From: an uncultured Oscillospiraceae bacterium
GTDB taxonomy: Bacteria; Bacillota; Clostridia; Oscillospirales; Ruminococcaceae
DNA length: 27,603 bases
Assembly: GCA_910579545.1 (NCBI GenBank)
Contig: CAJTVI010000031.1
Coordinates: forward strand, 1-27,603
Direction: 5' to 3'
In this document: positions 9,259 through 16,591 of the stretch, in pieces
Numbering within the stretch: the first letter of the stretch is position 1
How the letters are laid out: each line of letters starts with the position of its first letter
Program-made: the position numbers and the translations under genes
Notes under the pieces: model-generated
Told to the model about the DNA's origin: nothing
What the model saw: the letters and a program-made list of their open reading frames with translations, nothing else
The model's database searches: none

Positions 9259-9261
9259 GCG

Positions 9262-9299
9262 GGGGGCAAGGACAGGATTGTCCTTGCCCCCTCCTTTTT
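9262..9299 (+). terminator. Element-borne terminator capping tRNA-Ser
   Basis: Perfect 13-bp stem GGGGGCAAGGACA / TGTCCTTGCCCCC, loop GGAT, followed by TCC and TTTTT. It begins 3 nt after the tRNA CCA, inside the element. It replaces the chromosomal terminator now stranded at 27069-27110. Confidence 0.93.
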
Positions 9300-9319
9300 A
9301 TCGAGAGAGGGCGGCAGCT

Positions 9320-9484
9320 ATGGCACCAATCACCAAAGAGGAAGCACTTAAAAATGCATTGGTATCCTCGTCTATGGAGGGCTTTTCCGTTTCGCCAGAG
9401 GTAGTGCGGAATTGCCGACGCCTGATGAATGGCGAAGTGGATGTGGATACACTGATAAAGGAGCTTCTTGCGCAGGAAAAATGA
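9320..9484 (+). CDS. VbhA-like antitoxin of a Fic toxin
   Basis: 54-aa helical protein. It contains SSSMEGFSV, matching the antitoxin motif [S/T]xxxE[G/N] of class I Fic inhibitors, whose Glu blocks productive ATP binding in the toxin. The later GEVDVDTLIKELL helix is also typical of VbhA-like proteins. The start at 9320 has GAGAGGG about eight bases upstream. It precedes the fic gene by 9 nt, so the pair is an operon. Only about 20 nt separate the tRNA terminator from this start and no promoter is seen between them, so expression may depend on read-through from the tRNA promoter. Confidence 0.85.
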   Translation: MAPITKEEALKNALVSSSMEGFSVSPEVVRNCRRLMNGEVDVDTLIKELLAQEK

Positions 9485-9493
9485 GGGATCGTT

Positions 9494-10090
9494 ATGCCAT
9501 ATACTTTGGATGCTTTACAGGATGGCTGCTATGAGGGTACGACCGTCCTGATTAACAAGTATGGCCTGCAGGATGGTGAAACACTTGCAAGAATCGAGGC
9601 AGTTGTTGTTCCGGCCAAGGCAGCTATGTGGGATACTGAGCCAAAAATGGAAACCTTCGATTTTACACACTATCGGGCAATCCATCAATGGTTGTTTTCC
9701 GATCTTTACGATTGGGCAGGACAAGTTCGTATGATCGATCTGACCAAAAAGGGTACAAGGTTCTGCCCTGCAAAAGAGATCAATCACATGGCACAGGAGA
9801 TCTTTCACAGGCTGCGGGAAAAATCGTACTTTTCCGGCCTTCCAAAAACAGAATTTGTGGCACAACTCTCCGATTTTTACCAAAGAACCAATGAGCTGCA
9901 TCCCTTTCGGGAAGGAAATGGACGAACGCAGCGGCTCTTTTTATCCCAGCTGTGCCGTCACACAGGATATCGTCTGGACTTTTCCCAAATCGATATGGAT
10001 CTTCTCATAATCGCCAGCATACAGGCGTATCAGGGAACCGATCATCTTTTGCAGCAGGTCCTGAGTCAAGCAATCCAGAAAGAGGCGTGA
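9494..10090 (+). CDS. Fic-domain toxin (predicted AMPylator)
   Basis: 198-aa protein with a complete Fic core. The active-site loop HPFREGNGR is at residues 136-144: His is the general base, the acidic residue binds metal, and the GNGR anion hole grips phosphate. The substrate-clamp flap lies around residues 83-93 (LTKKGTRFCPA). Canonical loops of this type transfer AMP from ATP to a target protein hydroxyl; VbhT-type toxins modify DNA gyrase and topoisomerase IV, but the target here cannot be read from sequence. It is held in check by the preceding VbhA-like antitoxin and should stabilise the element. Complete, with no defect. Confidence 0.92.
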   Translation: MPYTLDALQDGCYEGTTVLINKYGLQDGETLARIEAVVVPAKAAMWDTEPKMETFDFTHYRAIHQWLFSDLYDWAGQVRMIDLTKKGTRFCPAKEINHMAQEIFHRLREKSYFSGLPKTEFVAQLSDFYQRTNELHPFREGNGRTQRLFLSQLCRHTGYRLDFSQIDMDLLIIASIQAYQGTDHLLQQVLSQAIQKEA

Positions 10091-10097
10091 GGATTCA

Positions 10098-10129
10098 ATG
10101 CAGAGCCGGGTAACCTGGCTCTGCATTTT
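10098..10129 (+). terminator. Terminator between fic and int (convergent genes)
   Basis: ATGCAGAGCC / GGCTCTGCAT, 10-bp stem extended by a GG/CC pair after one mismatch, followed by TTTTC on the plus strand. It abuts the int stop codon. On the minus strand the tail (TTGAATCC) is poor. Confidence 0.8.
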
Positions 10130-11316
10130 CACCACTGCCGCATGATTCCGCTGTCCGGCAGCACCAGCGCCTGTTCCATCGTCTCGGCGCTCAGCTGCTT
10201 GGACTGTGCGTCGAGGTGCGCATAGATGTTCGCGGTGGTGGAGATGTCGCTGTGGCCCAGCCATTCCTGGATCTGCTTCATCGGCACCCCCTGATTCAGC
10301 AGCAGGCTGGCGCAGGAATGCCGCAGGTCGTGAAAGCGTATCTTCCGCAGCCCGTTTTCGGCCAGCAGTTTGGCAAAGCCATCGGTCACGCTGTTTGGCA
10401 GGATCAGGTCGCCCATCTCATTGACAAACAGGTACCCCTTATACTTCTGGTTGTAACAGCTGCCGCAGACCTGCTCATTGTATTCCTGCCGTTCCTTCAG
10501 TGCGCGCAGGCGCTGGGCAAAGGCGTCCACCAGCGGCAGGGTTCGCAGGCTGGACTTGGTCTTGGCCCGGTCGGCCTGTACCAATACCTGTTTGCCCTCA
10601 ATGCTGGCGTTGGTGACGATATGGCAGACGGTCAGTGTCCCCGCCTCCAGATCCACCGCGTCCCAGCGCAGGCCCAGCACCTCGCCCCGGCGCAGCCCAT
10701 AGAACGCCGCAAACTGGATGATAAGTTCCAGCCGGTGGCCCCGCGCCGCCGCAAACAACTGCTCCAGCTCCTCGGCGGTGTAGTAGGCCGCCATGTATTT
10801 CTCAGGCTTGGGCCGCTCCACCTTGTCCACCGGGTTGCCGGGGATCAGGTCCAGCCGCACCGCGTACTTCAGCGCCTTGTGCAGGTTTGCATGCAGCCGC
10901 AGCACACTGGTGGCCTTGAGGGTCTCCAGCTCACGCAGGTAAAAGCTCTGGATCTGCCGCGCCTGCAAGCCCGCCAGCGTCACGCCCAGCGGCTCGAAAT
11001 AGGGCACGATGTGGTCTTTCACATTGAAGCAGTAGGAGGACCAGGTTGTTTCCTGCACCGCCAGGCGCACGATCCGGAGCCAATACAGCATATAGTCGCT
11101 GAACAGCATATCCGGGCTTAGTTCCTCTTTCCTTTTGGCCTTGGGCGGGGTAAAACTGCTGCGCAGCTCACGCAGCAGCTGCTCCGCCCGTTTTTTGTTG
11201 CCCCTGACCGGCAGGCCGGTGGCCACCCAGGGCTGCTTGCGCTTGCCGTCCGGGCCGGTGTAGCTGAGCACCATGTAGTAATATCCGTTCTTCTCCTGTA
11301 GACGTCCTGCAACCAT
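10129..11316 (-). CDS. int: Tyrosine site-specific integrase
   Basis: 395-aa phage/Tn916-type integrase. The N-terminal part carries an AP2-like DNA-binding segment (GYYYMVLSYTGPDGKRKQPW), then a SAM-like core-binding domain at about 70-165 and the catalytic domain from about 178. Catalytic residues are R209 (GLRRGE), H329 and R332 (HDLRH), H355 (LGHSDISTT) and the nucleophile Y365 (ANIYAHLD). It recombines the tRNA-Ser attachment sites bounding the element. The start at 11316 is chosen because AGGAG lies eight bases upstream; the ATG two codons earlier is too close to the ribosome site. Last gene of the minus-strand mobility block. Confidence 0.96.
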   Translation of the reverse strand: MVAGRLQEKNGYYYMVLSYTGPDGKRKQPWVATGLPVRGNKKRAEQLLRELRSSFTPPKAKRKEELSPDMLFSDYMLYWLRIVRLAVQETTWSSYCFNVKDHIVPYFEPLGVTLAGLQARQIQSFYLRELETLKATSVLRLHANLHKALKYAVRLDLIPGNPVDKVERPKPEKYMAAYYTAEELEQLFAAARGHRLELIIQFAAFYGLRRGEVLGLRWDAVDLEAGTLTVCHIVTNASIEGKQVLVQADRAKTKSSLRTLPLVDAFAQRLRALKERQEYNEQVCGSCYNQKYKGYLFVNEMGDLILPNSVTDGFAKLLAENGLRKIRFHDLRHSCASLLLNQGVPMKQIQEWLGHSDISTTANIYAHLDAQSKQLSAETMEQALVLPDSGIMRQW

Positions 11317-11558
11317 TGGCATCTCTCCTTTTGGTGGAATCCTCTGCGCCAACCGGCGGAGTCATTCTGACGCCACTGCCAGACCACACACCGGCTAAAT
11401 CAGAGTTTTGTCTCTCCGGGTCCGACACAAGGATACCCGAAACCTCTGCCGAAAGCCATTCACGAAACTGCACAAGGATGCGCCCTCAAACCGGGTACAA
11501 ATGCACGAAACCGCCCGCACCGGGCAGTGACACCCCGTGCTGGCGGCTGCATGGCAAG

Positions 11559-12977
11559 CTATCTTGCCTGTTCGTACTTTTTTTGTTTTTGGCGCAGCTT
11601 TGCCTGTGCCTGTTCCTCGTTCAGCTGCTGCATGGCCCTGCGGTGTTCCCCGGCATTTTGTACCCGCTGAATGACCCTTTCCGCGAGGGAACATTCCGCC
11701 CGCAGCGCCCTGATCCGGGCAGTCAATTCTTCCCGCTGCTGTTCCAAACCGGGTGGCGGAACCTTGCGGCGCAGCTGCCGCACACAGCCGGCACGCTTGT
11801 TCTGCAGCGCCGCTATCCGAACACTCACCGCTTCACGATAGGCGCATACCGCGCTCAAATCAGCAAACCAGTGTTCGCTGACAAACCGCATTTCCCTGCA
11901 CACCTGCTCGATGTCCCGCCACTGCGCCCGCAGTTCCGGCCAGTTGATCTGCGGGGCCGCCCGCCGGGGATAGATGCCCAGCCGATAGCAGTAGTGCAGG
12001 TACAGCCCGTACAGGCTCCCTTTGCGTTTTGCGGCCAGCAGATTGCGGCTGCGGTACCGCCTTATACGGCGCACAACCGGCTCCGGCGGTTCCCGCAGGC
12101 CGTACCGTGGGTCATTGCAGAAGCTGTAAAGCCGCGGGCCGTATTGAACAAGGTTTGCCGTCAGGCCGCGCTGGATGTCCGGCCAGTCGTATCCCTTTCC
12201 CAGCCGGTAAACACGCACCGGGCGGCCGCCGTCCACCGCCTGCAGGGTGGCATACTTGCGGCTTTCTTCCCGCCGCCAGCGGTAGCCGAGGGCCGTCAGC
12301 GCCCGCGCAAAATCCCGCTCGGTGCTGCTCTCCTGAACAGCCTGCCGGATCGCCTGCCGCATCGCATTGTACCGGGTCGGCTCTCCCCTTTTCTCGGCCT
12401 CGTAGATCGGGCGCGGCGTTTTGCCGCCCGGCCGTTCAATCACCGACAGCCCCTTTTCACGGCAGATCGCATCCGAGGCGCGGCGCAGGTCGTGGTACTG
12501 GCTGCGCTTCTGCTCGTACTTCTTGCCGTCCACATAAGAGACCGCGTTGATCACAAAGTGATTGTGCAGGCAGCCGGTGTTCATGTGGGTGGCCACCAAC
12601 ACCTGAAACCGGCGCCCCCATACCTTGCCCGCCAGCTCCAGCCCGATCTCGTGGCACTGCTGCGGCGTCACCTCGCCGGGCCTAAAGCTCTGGTAAGCGT
12701 GGTATGCCACAACGCCGCCGGTCTTGCCGAACTGCTCCTGCACCGCCCGCATCTCCGCCCAGGCCCGCGCCGGGCGGCAGTGGATGCCGGACACCAGCTG
12801 TACGCTCTCACTGAATGCGGTTTTGGCGTCGTTTTCGGCATAGTGCAGGGCTTTTGCAAGGCCGCTGTACTCGGTCTTGTCCGGGTTGGCGGCGTAGTCC
12901 ACCAGGCGTTTCAGGTTATCCCGCACCGCCCAGATCTTCGTCGTTGCGATCGGCGTCCTCCCCCTTCCACAACACAA
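11559..12977 (-). CDS. mobA: MobA/VirD2-family relaxase
   Basis: 472-aa relaxase of the MOBP type, which nicks the transfer origin and leads the strand to a recipient. Visible motifs are the likely catalytic tyrosine in LVDYAANPDKT (Y28 in this numbering) and the metal-binding histidines HMNTGCLHNH (H131, H138, H140), followed by a long basic, helical C-terminal half. The in-frame TTG at 12977 is annotated as start but has no ribosome site. The family usually begins Met-Ala-Thr-Thr-x-Ile-Trp; here that Met position is an ATC codon at 12950, and GGGGGAGG stands at good spacing before it. The first part overlaps mobC. It depends on another element's secretion system. Confidence 0.9.
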   Translation of the reverse strand: MCCGRGRTPIATTKIWAVRDNLKRLVDYAANPDKTEYSGLAKALHYAENDAKTAFSESVQLVSGIHCRPARAWAEMRAVQEQFGKTGGVVAYHAYQSFRPGEVTPQQCHEIGLELAGKVWGRRFQVLVATHMNTGCLHNHFVINAVSYVDGKKYEQKRSQYHDLRRASDAICREKGLSVIERPGGKTPRPIYEAEKRGEPTRYNAMRQAIRQAVQESSTERDFARALTALGYRWRREESRKYATLQAVDGGRPVRVYRLGKGYDWPDIQRGLTANLVQYGPRLYSFCNDPRYGLREPPEPVVRRIRRYRSRNLLAAKRKGSLYGLYLHYCYRLGIYPRRAAPQINWPELRAQWRDIEQVCREMRFVSEHWFADLSAVCAYREAVSVRIAALQNKRAGCVRQLRRKVPPPGLEQQREELTARIRALRAECSLAERVIQRVQNAGEHRRAMQQLNEEQAQAKLRQKQKKYEQAR

Positions 12978-13236
12978 TTTCTTTGATTTGTTCGGCGCAA
13001 TACCGGTACTCCTTTGCCAGCGGCGGGTCGTACTGCTCCAACTGGTCGGTCAGATTTTCGAGATAGGCCAGCAGGCTGAAAAACTCCCGCGGCGGATGGA
13101 ACTTCGGGGCGTACCCCAGCGCCCGCCTGCGCAGGTATTCCGACAGGGTCAGCCCGGTGTGGCTTGCCCGCTGCTCAATGCGGCGTTTTTCGGCCGGGGT
13201 CACACGGACATTGATGCCGGCTTCTCTTTTCCTCAA
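12916..13236 (-). CDS. mobC: MobC-like relaxosome accessory protein
   Basis: 106-aa basic protein. The N-terminal half (NVRVTPAEKRRIEQRASHTG, then LSEYLRRRAL) is a ribbon-helix-helix DNA-binding pattern of the MobC/NikA type, which helps the relaxase open the transfer origin. The C-terminus is a helical bacterial-mobilisation region. TTG at 13236 is taken as start: GGGAGGG lies at proper spacing and the codon overlaps the upstream TGA stop as TTGA, indicating translational coupling. Its 3' end overlaps mobA by about 60 nt, another sign of one transcript. Confidence 0.85.
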   Translation of the reverse strand: MRKREAGINVRVTPAEKRRIEQRASHTGLTLSEYLRRRALGYAPKFHPPREFFSLLAYLENLTDQLEQYDPPLAKEYRYCAEQIKEIVLWKGEDADRNDEDLGGAG

Positions 13237-14531
13237 GCTGTTCCCTCCCCTGGGCAAAGGGGGTTCGGTCGATGGGCTAAGAGCTGCCCAATGGGCAACT
13301 GTTCCTCGGCACCAACCCTGCTGCGGGGGTTCGGGGCGCTCCCCGTACCGGCGGCGTCGCCCGCCGCGGCGAAGGGTTGCCTTTTGGCAACACAAAGCCC
13401 ATGCTCGTTACCGGGAGACATCTCCGCGCCGCCCTGTGACAGTGATGACGGCGATGACGATGTTTGCGGGATATGGGATACCAAATCCGCGCTGTCATCA
13501 TCGTCATTGCCGTCACACCAGAACCTCATCTGCCGCGCGGCGGCTGTCCGGCGGCTCTCGTACCGGATGCCCTGCGCTGCAAACACGGGGTAGTAATGCT
13601 CCGCCAGCTTGCGGGCGAATTGGGTCGGCTGCACCCCGGTGATCCCGGCAGCGGCGAGCAGCTCGGTCGCCGTTCCCTGCCAGCAACCTGCCCGCCGCAC
13701 AAACTCCGCTGCCTGCCGCAGATAAGCCGGAATTGCCTTCTCGGCCTGTTCCTCTGCCGATTCCTCCTCCAAAAGCCGCCAGACGCAGTCCTCGGCCTGC
13801 AGGTGAAGGGTACAGCTGTCCATGTCCCGGCCGGTCACCAGCAGCCGGGCAGTGTCGCTCATGCGTGGGCGCTGCAAAAGCCAGATGGTATCGGCCGCGC
13901 CCATCAGGCCATTCGAGCCGGAGATCTGCTGGAACGGGTCGGCCGCACCTTGTTTGCGCAGATGGTGTACCAGCAGCAGGCCGATGTTGTGCCGGTCGGC
14001 CAGAGCTTTCAGCGCAGTCATATCCTGGTAATCCGCCGCGTAGGCGCCGGTATTCGGCTGGGCGGTGCGCACCTTTTGCAGGGTGTCGATGACGACCAGC
14101 CCTGTTTCCGGGTGCTGGCCGAGGAATCGCCCGATCTGCAGCTCCAGCCCGGCGCCGATGCCGCCGCATTGGGTCTGGAAATACAGCCGACTGGGCACGG
14201 TGAGGTCGGCCAGCCGGAACAGCCGTGCCTGTACCCGGGCAAGGGTATCCTCAAGGCAGAGGTAAAGCACCGTCTGCGGCTGGACGGGCCGGTTCCAGAC
14301 ACTGCCGCCCTGCGCGAGCCGCAGGCAGAGCCAGAGGCACAGCCAGCTTTTGCCCGCCTTGCTTGCCCCGGCCAGCAGGGACAGCCCTGCGGGCAGCAGG
14401 CCGGGGATCAGCCAGCGCACCGGCGGCAGAGGGGTGGCAAGCAGGGTGTCGGCGTCGATGGGGCCGCCGTGCAAATTGCCTGCACAGCAGGCCGTTGAGT
14501 ACGGGTCGCTCATTTTCTTATGGTTGTTCAT
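13233..14531 (-). CDS. RepA-like AAA/RecA-fold ATPase
   Basis: 432-aa protein with a Walker A motif GASKAGKS at about residues 55-62, Walker B GLVVIDTL, the sensor-like segment LLLVHHLRKQG and SGSNGLMGAADTIW. This is the RepA-helicase/AAA_25 pattern of plasmid-type replicative helicases. The C-terminal 100 residues are low-complexity and less conserved. It likely lets the excised circle replicate. The start at 14531 has AGGAAG seven bases upstream; the longer open frame has no ribosome site. It lies between the excisionase-like gene and mobC, with which it overlaps by four bases. Confidence 0.82.
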   Translation of the reverse strand: MNNHKKMSDPYSTACCAGNLHGGPIDADTLLATPLPPVRWLIPGLLPAGLSLLAGASKAGKSWLCLWLCLRLAQGGSVWNRPVQPQTVLYLCLEDTLARVQARLFRLADLTVPSRLYFQTQCGGIGAGLELQIGRFLGQHPETGLVVIDTLQKVRTAQPNTGAYAADYQDMTALKALADRHNIGLLLVHHLRKQGAADPFQQISGSNGLMGAADTIWLLQRPRMSDTARLLVTGRDMDSCTLHLQAEDCVWRLLEEESAEEQAEKAIPAYLRQAAEFVRRAGCWQGTATELLAAAGITGVQPTQFARKLAEHYYPVFAAQGIRYESRRTAAARQMRFWCDGNDDDDSADLVSHIPQTSSSPSSLSQGGAEMSPGNEHGLCVAKRQPFAAAGDAAGTGSAPNPRSRVGAEEQLPIGQLLAHRPNPLCPGEGTA

Positions 14532-14743
14532 GGCATCTTCCTTTCCTTTTTTGCTTTTTGGGTTTTTGGACTTTGGTCTCAGGTTTTGCCCGCGCGCATA
14601 GGCCCCAAAATGGGCGGCACACGCCCCTGCGGGGCCTGCGGCGGGGTCTACTGCCACCCCTCCTTTCCTGCCCGGGACAGGGCGATTTTGCCAGGACAAG
14701 CGGCGCTGCCTCTTGCCTGGAAGCATGGGCTGGCAGCTGCCGG

Positions 14744-14977
14744 TCAGGCGTCCGCCGGCCGCTGCACACCGTTTTCCAGCACATAGCGGATCACGTTGAT
14801 CTTGGGGACCTTGTAGGCGTTCCCGATTTTCAGCCCTCGGATCTCCCCCTCCGCCAGCAGGTCATACGCCGTGTGGCGGCTGATGCCGAGCATGGCTTGC
14901 AGCTGCTTTACCGACACGATGTCCGGATAGCCTGCAAACATGACGGCATACAGGGCTTTGAGTTCACTTGCGCTCAT
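14744..14977 (-). CDS. Excisionase-like helix-turn-helix protein
   Basis: 77-aa protein with a MerR/HTH_17 fold: VSVKQLQAMLGISRHTAYDL is the helix-turn-helix and LKIGNAYKVPKINVIRYVLE the wing. Such proteins act as recombination directionality factors or as small regulators in integrative elements. A strong GAGGAGGTGATCC ribosome site precedes the start. It is the first gene of the minus-strand mobility block, immediately after the structured leader and attenuator-like hairpin, so its expression probably decides expression of the whole block. Confidence 0.82.
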   Translation of the reverse strand: MSASELKALYAVMFAGYPDIVSVKQLQAMLGISRHTAYDLLAEGEIRGLKIGNAYKVPKINVIRYVLENGVQRPADA

Positions 14978-15013
14978 GGATCACCTCCTCTCGCTGTCCT
15001 GGTTTTTGGGCGC

Positions 15014-15077
15014 AAAAAGGCAGCCCCCGCCTCGCATCGGCCGTTAAGGCCAATACAAGACGAGGGCTGCCTTTTAA
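15014..15077 (-). terminator. Attenuator-like terminator before the mobility operon
   Basis: On the minus strand AAAAGGCAGCCC pairs with GGGCTGCCTTTTT and ends in a U-run (forward A5 at 15014-15018), enclosing a smaller GGCC/GGCC hairpin. It stands about 36 nt upstream of the excisionase-like start, inside the leader. It could terminate leader transcription unless an upstream event disrupts it. The plus strand also reads CTTTT after the stem. Confidence 0.7.
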
Positions 15078-15174
15078 AACAAATGATAAGTTTTCAGGTT
15101 CTGATATAGGAGATTGAATGAATGGATTGTAAATTTCCGCTTTATAACGTCAAAACGCTGTTCCAATATCGTGA

Positions 15175-15205
15175 GGGGAGAGACAATACGCTCTCCCCCG
15201 TTTTT
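15175..15205 (+). terminator. Plus-strand terminator-like hairpin
   Basis: GGGGAGAG / CTCTCCCC around an 8-nt loop, followed by CG and TTTTT on the plus strand. No plus-strand gene ends here, so it may block antisense transcription into this region, or simply be a hairpin of the minus-strand leader. Confidence 0.5.
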
Positions 15206-15662
15206 CTTTCTCAACCACCGTATTTGCCGCCCGCACCCCCGGTGTTGGAGACCTTCCAAGCCCTACGGGCTTAAAACATCTCCGGGAACACAGCAGGTGA
15301 GCCGCTGGCAGCGGCTGCTCACTGGCTCCGCAAGGGTCTTACTGCTTACAACCCAAGCGATGGCCACCCGGTCTGTCGCGCCGGGCCGCAGGAGTATCAT
15401 TATTCCCCCGCGCTCCGATCATGGCGGGAAGCCTGCCGCGGGCGGCCCTGCCCCTTTTGGGGCAAGAATACCCGGCTCCTTTCCCGGCGAAAGGTGGTCG
15501 CTCGGCGCGGCGGCTCTCGCCGCCCGCGTGTCATGGCGCTCTCGCCGGGTTCGCTCCCGGTCACGGGAATGTACCTGCTGTGCTGGTTATTCAGTTTTCA
15601 AGCTGCCTCCCCGCCAGTAGGCGAGGCTTGCTCTCATTTGCTTTCGCAAATTTGTTAATTCT

Positions 15663-15691
15663 ATTATAGTGTGTAAAAACAGGCCTGTCAA
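15663..15691 (-). promoter_or_regulatory. Perfect consensus sigma-A promoter for leader and mobility operon
   Basis: Reading the minus strand: TTGACA (15691-15686), 17 bp, TATAAT (15668-15663), identical to the consensus in both hexamers and spacing. Transcription would start near 15656 and run towards the excisionase, repA, mobC, mobA and int genes. Confidence 0.9.
15679..15688. promoter_or_regulatory. Candidate operator in the divergent promoter region
   Basis: ACAGGCCTGT, a perfect 10-bp palindrome overlapping the -35 of the minus-strand promoter. Binding here would repress the leader/mobility promoter; the adjacent Xre protein is the obvious candidate. Inference from position only. Confidence 0.4.
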
Positions 15692-15721
15692 TACTATTTC
15701 GCAAAAAAGTTAATATTTTTC

Positions 15722-15750
15722 TTTACAAGGGCTTTTTAGCAGGGTACAAT
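15722..15750 (+). promoter_or_regulatory. Promoter for the Xre regulator
   Basis: TTTACA, 17-bp spacer, TACAAT, about 30 nt upstream of the xre start. It is divergent from the minus-strand promoter, with about 30 bp between the two -35 hexamers. Confidence 0.8.
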
Positions 15751-15779
15751 GGGGGTATCAAACGGAAAGGGGCGATGCT

Positions 15780-16301
15780 ATGAGGACCTGTGAGAAACTC
15801 CGGCGCATCCGTCAGCACCGCAAAATGACCCAAAAAGAGCTGGGCGACGCAGTGGGCCTGACAGCCAATCGCATCGCCCAGTATGAGATGGGGTACCGGG
15901 AGCCGAAGGCCCCGCTGCTGGAAAAGATGGCAGAGGCCCTGCGCGTCTCAAAGCTGGCCCTATTAGAGCCAAACGCCGGAAACCTGGGCAGCGTGATGGA
16001 GACGCTGTTCTGGGTCGAGGAGGAAATGCCCGGCGTTTTTCATTTTACCACCATTGAATTTGACGACCCGGACCGGGCGCAGGATACCTCCCCTTATGCC
16101 GACTGCGACGCCCCGCTGCACGGTGATCTGACCATCCCCATGCGCTTTGCCCCGCCCACCGTCCTCTGGACCGAAAACGGCCTGTTGGACAAATTCTTCC
16201 GTAAATGGGGTGAGATGCAGGCCGCGCTCTATCATGGGGAAATCACCCGGGAGCAGTATTTCGAGTGGAAGCTCTGCTGGCCGGACAAGGACGCGGTATA
16301 G
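15780..16301 (+). CDS. Xre/Cro-family regulator with C-terminal domain
   Basis: 173-aa protein. Residues 1-60 form a classic HTH_3 domain (LRRIRQHRKMTQKELGDAVG, then LTANRIAQYEMGYREPK). The C-terminal 110 residues are acidic and not recognised; the end (EITREQYFEWKLCWPDKDAV) resembles a helical tail found in other element regulators. It is placed between the divergent promoters and the palindrome array before hsdM, so it may repress the mobility operon and control restriction-modification expression. It is longer than restriction C-proteins, so a C-protein assignment is only a possibility. Start at 15780 with a GGAAAGGGG ribosome site. Confidence 0.85.
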   Translation: MRTCEKLRRIRQHRKMTQKELGDAVGLTANRIAQYEMGYREPKAPLLEKMAEALRVSKLALLEPNAGNLGSVMETLFWVEEEMPGVFHFTTIEFDDPDRAQDTSPYADCDAPLHGDLTIPMRFAPPTVLWTENGLLDKFFRKWGEMQAALYHGEITREQYFEWKLCWPDKDAV

Positions 16302-16332
16302 GGATACGCATTCTCTGCGGCAGCTTTTCGCT

Positions 16333-16479
16333 GGGCGCCTGATTGGGCGCCTAAGCATACTTTTCCCAGCGGTTTTTTCTAATCTCTCCATCCCTTAAGC
16401 GCCCTATTAGGCGCCTAAAGGTTCGGAATGTCCTTTTCTGGTGCTGGTTTGACACCATTTGGGCGCCTGATCAGGCGCC
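16333..16479. repeat. Three GGCGCC inverted-repeat pairs upstream of hsdM
   Basis: Three copies, about 62-66 bp apart, each made of two GGCGCC-type hexamers separated by a short spacer: 16333-16354, 16395-16418 (containing TTAGGCGCCTAA) and 16462-16479 (a perfect 18-bp palindrome GGCGCCTGATCAGGCGCC). They fill the gap between the regulator stop and the hsdM promoter and look like operators for a dimeric or tetrameric repressor. The core also resembles the attachment-site sequence TAGGCGCCTAATCAGCGC. Confidence 0.75.
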
Positions 16480-16525
16480 TGCCCAACCCACCGGCGCCAA
16501 GGGTAACCCCATCTGTTTTCTCTTT

Positions 16526-16554
16526 TTGTCGGAAATGTCAGAAAATGGTATAAT
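16526..16554 (+). promoter_or_regulatory. hsdM promoter
   Basis: TTGTCG, 17-bp spacer, TATAAT, with TG one base before the -10. It lies about 40 nt upstream of hsdM and just downstream of the palindrome array, so repressor bound there could reduce firing. Confidence 0.75.
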
Positions 16555-16591
16555 AAATGGGATCATATTCGACCTCAGGAGGTAACCGGCC

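Larger units (their letters stand above)
15014..15656 (-). ncRNA. Long structured leader or candidate non-coding RNA
   Basis: This minus-strand stretch of about 640 nt runs from just downstream of a perfect consensus promoter (15663-15691) to the attenuator at 15014. It has no convincing gene but many local hairpins: ATTTGC/GCAAAT (15636-15651), CCCG/CGGG near 15557-15567, AGCCGC/GCGGCT near 15300-15316, and GGGGAGAG/CTCTCCCC (15175-15198). It could be a conserved regulatory leader of integrative elements or a stand-alone RNA. Family membership cannot be decided without a covariance search. Confidence 0.45.

Noticed and set aside
11317..11558. Possible oriT between int and mobA (two CACGAAAC-GC direct repeats and a GCCCG/CGGGC hairpin)
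   Set aside because: The repeats are short and no known nic-site sequence was recognised; too weak to annotate.
15074..15259. 61-codon minus-strand open frame in the leader region
   Set aside because: No ribosome site or family match, and it spans leader hairpins; more likely part of the structured RNA.
15421..15669. Plus-strand open frame upstream of the Xre regulator
   Set aside because: No ribosome site, runs across the minus-strand promoter, and has biased composition.
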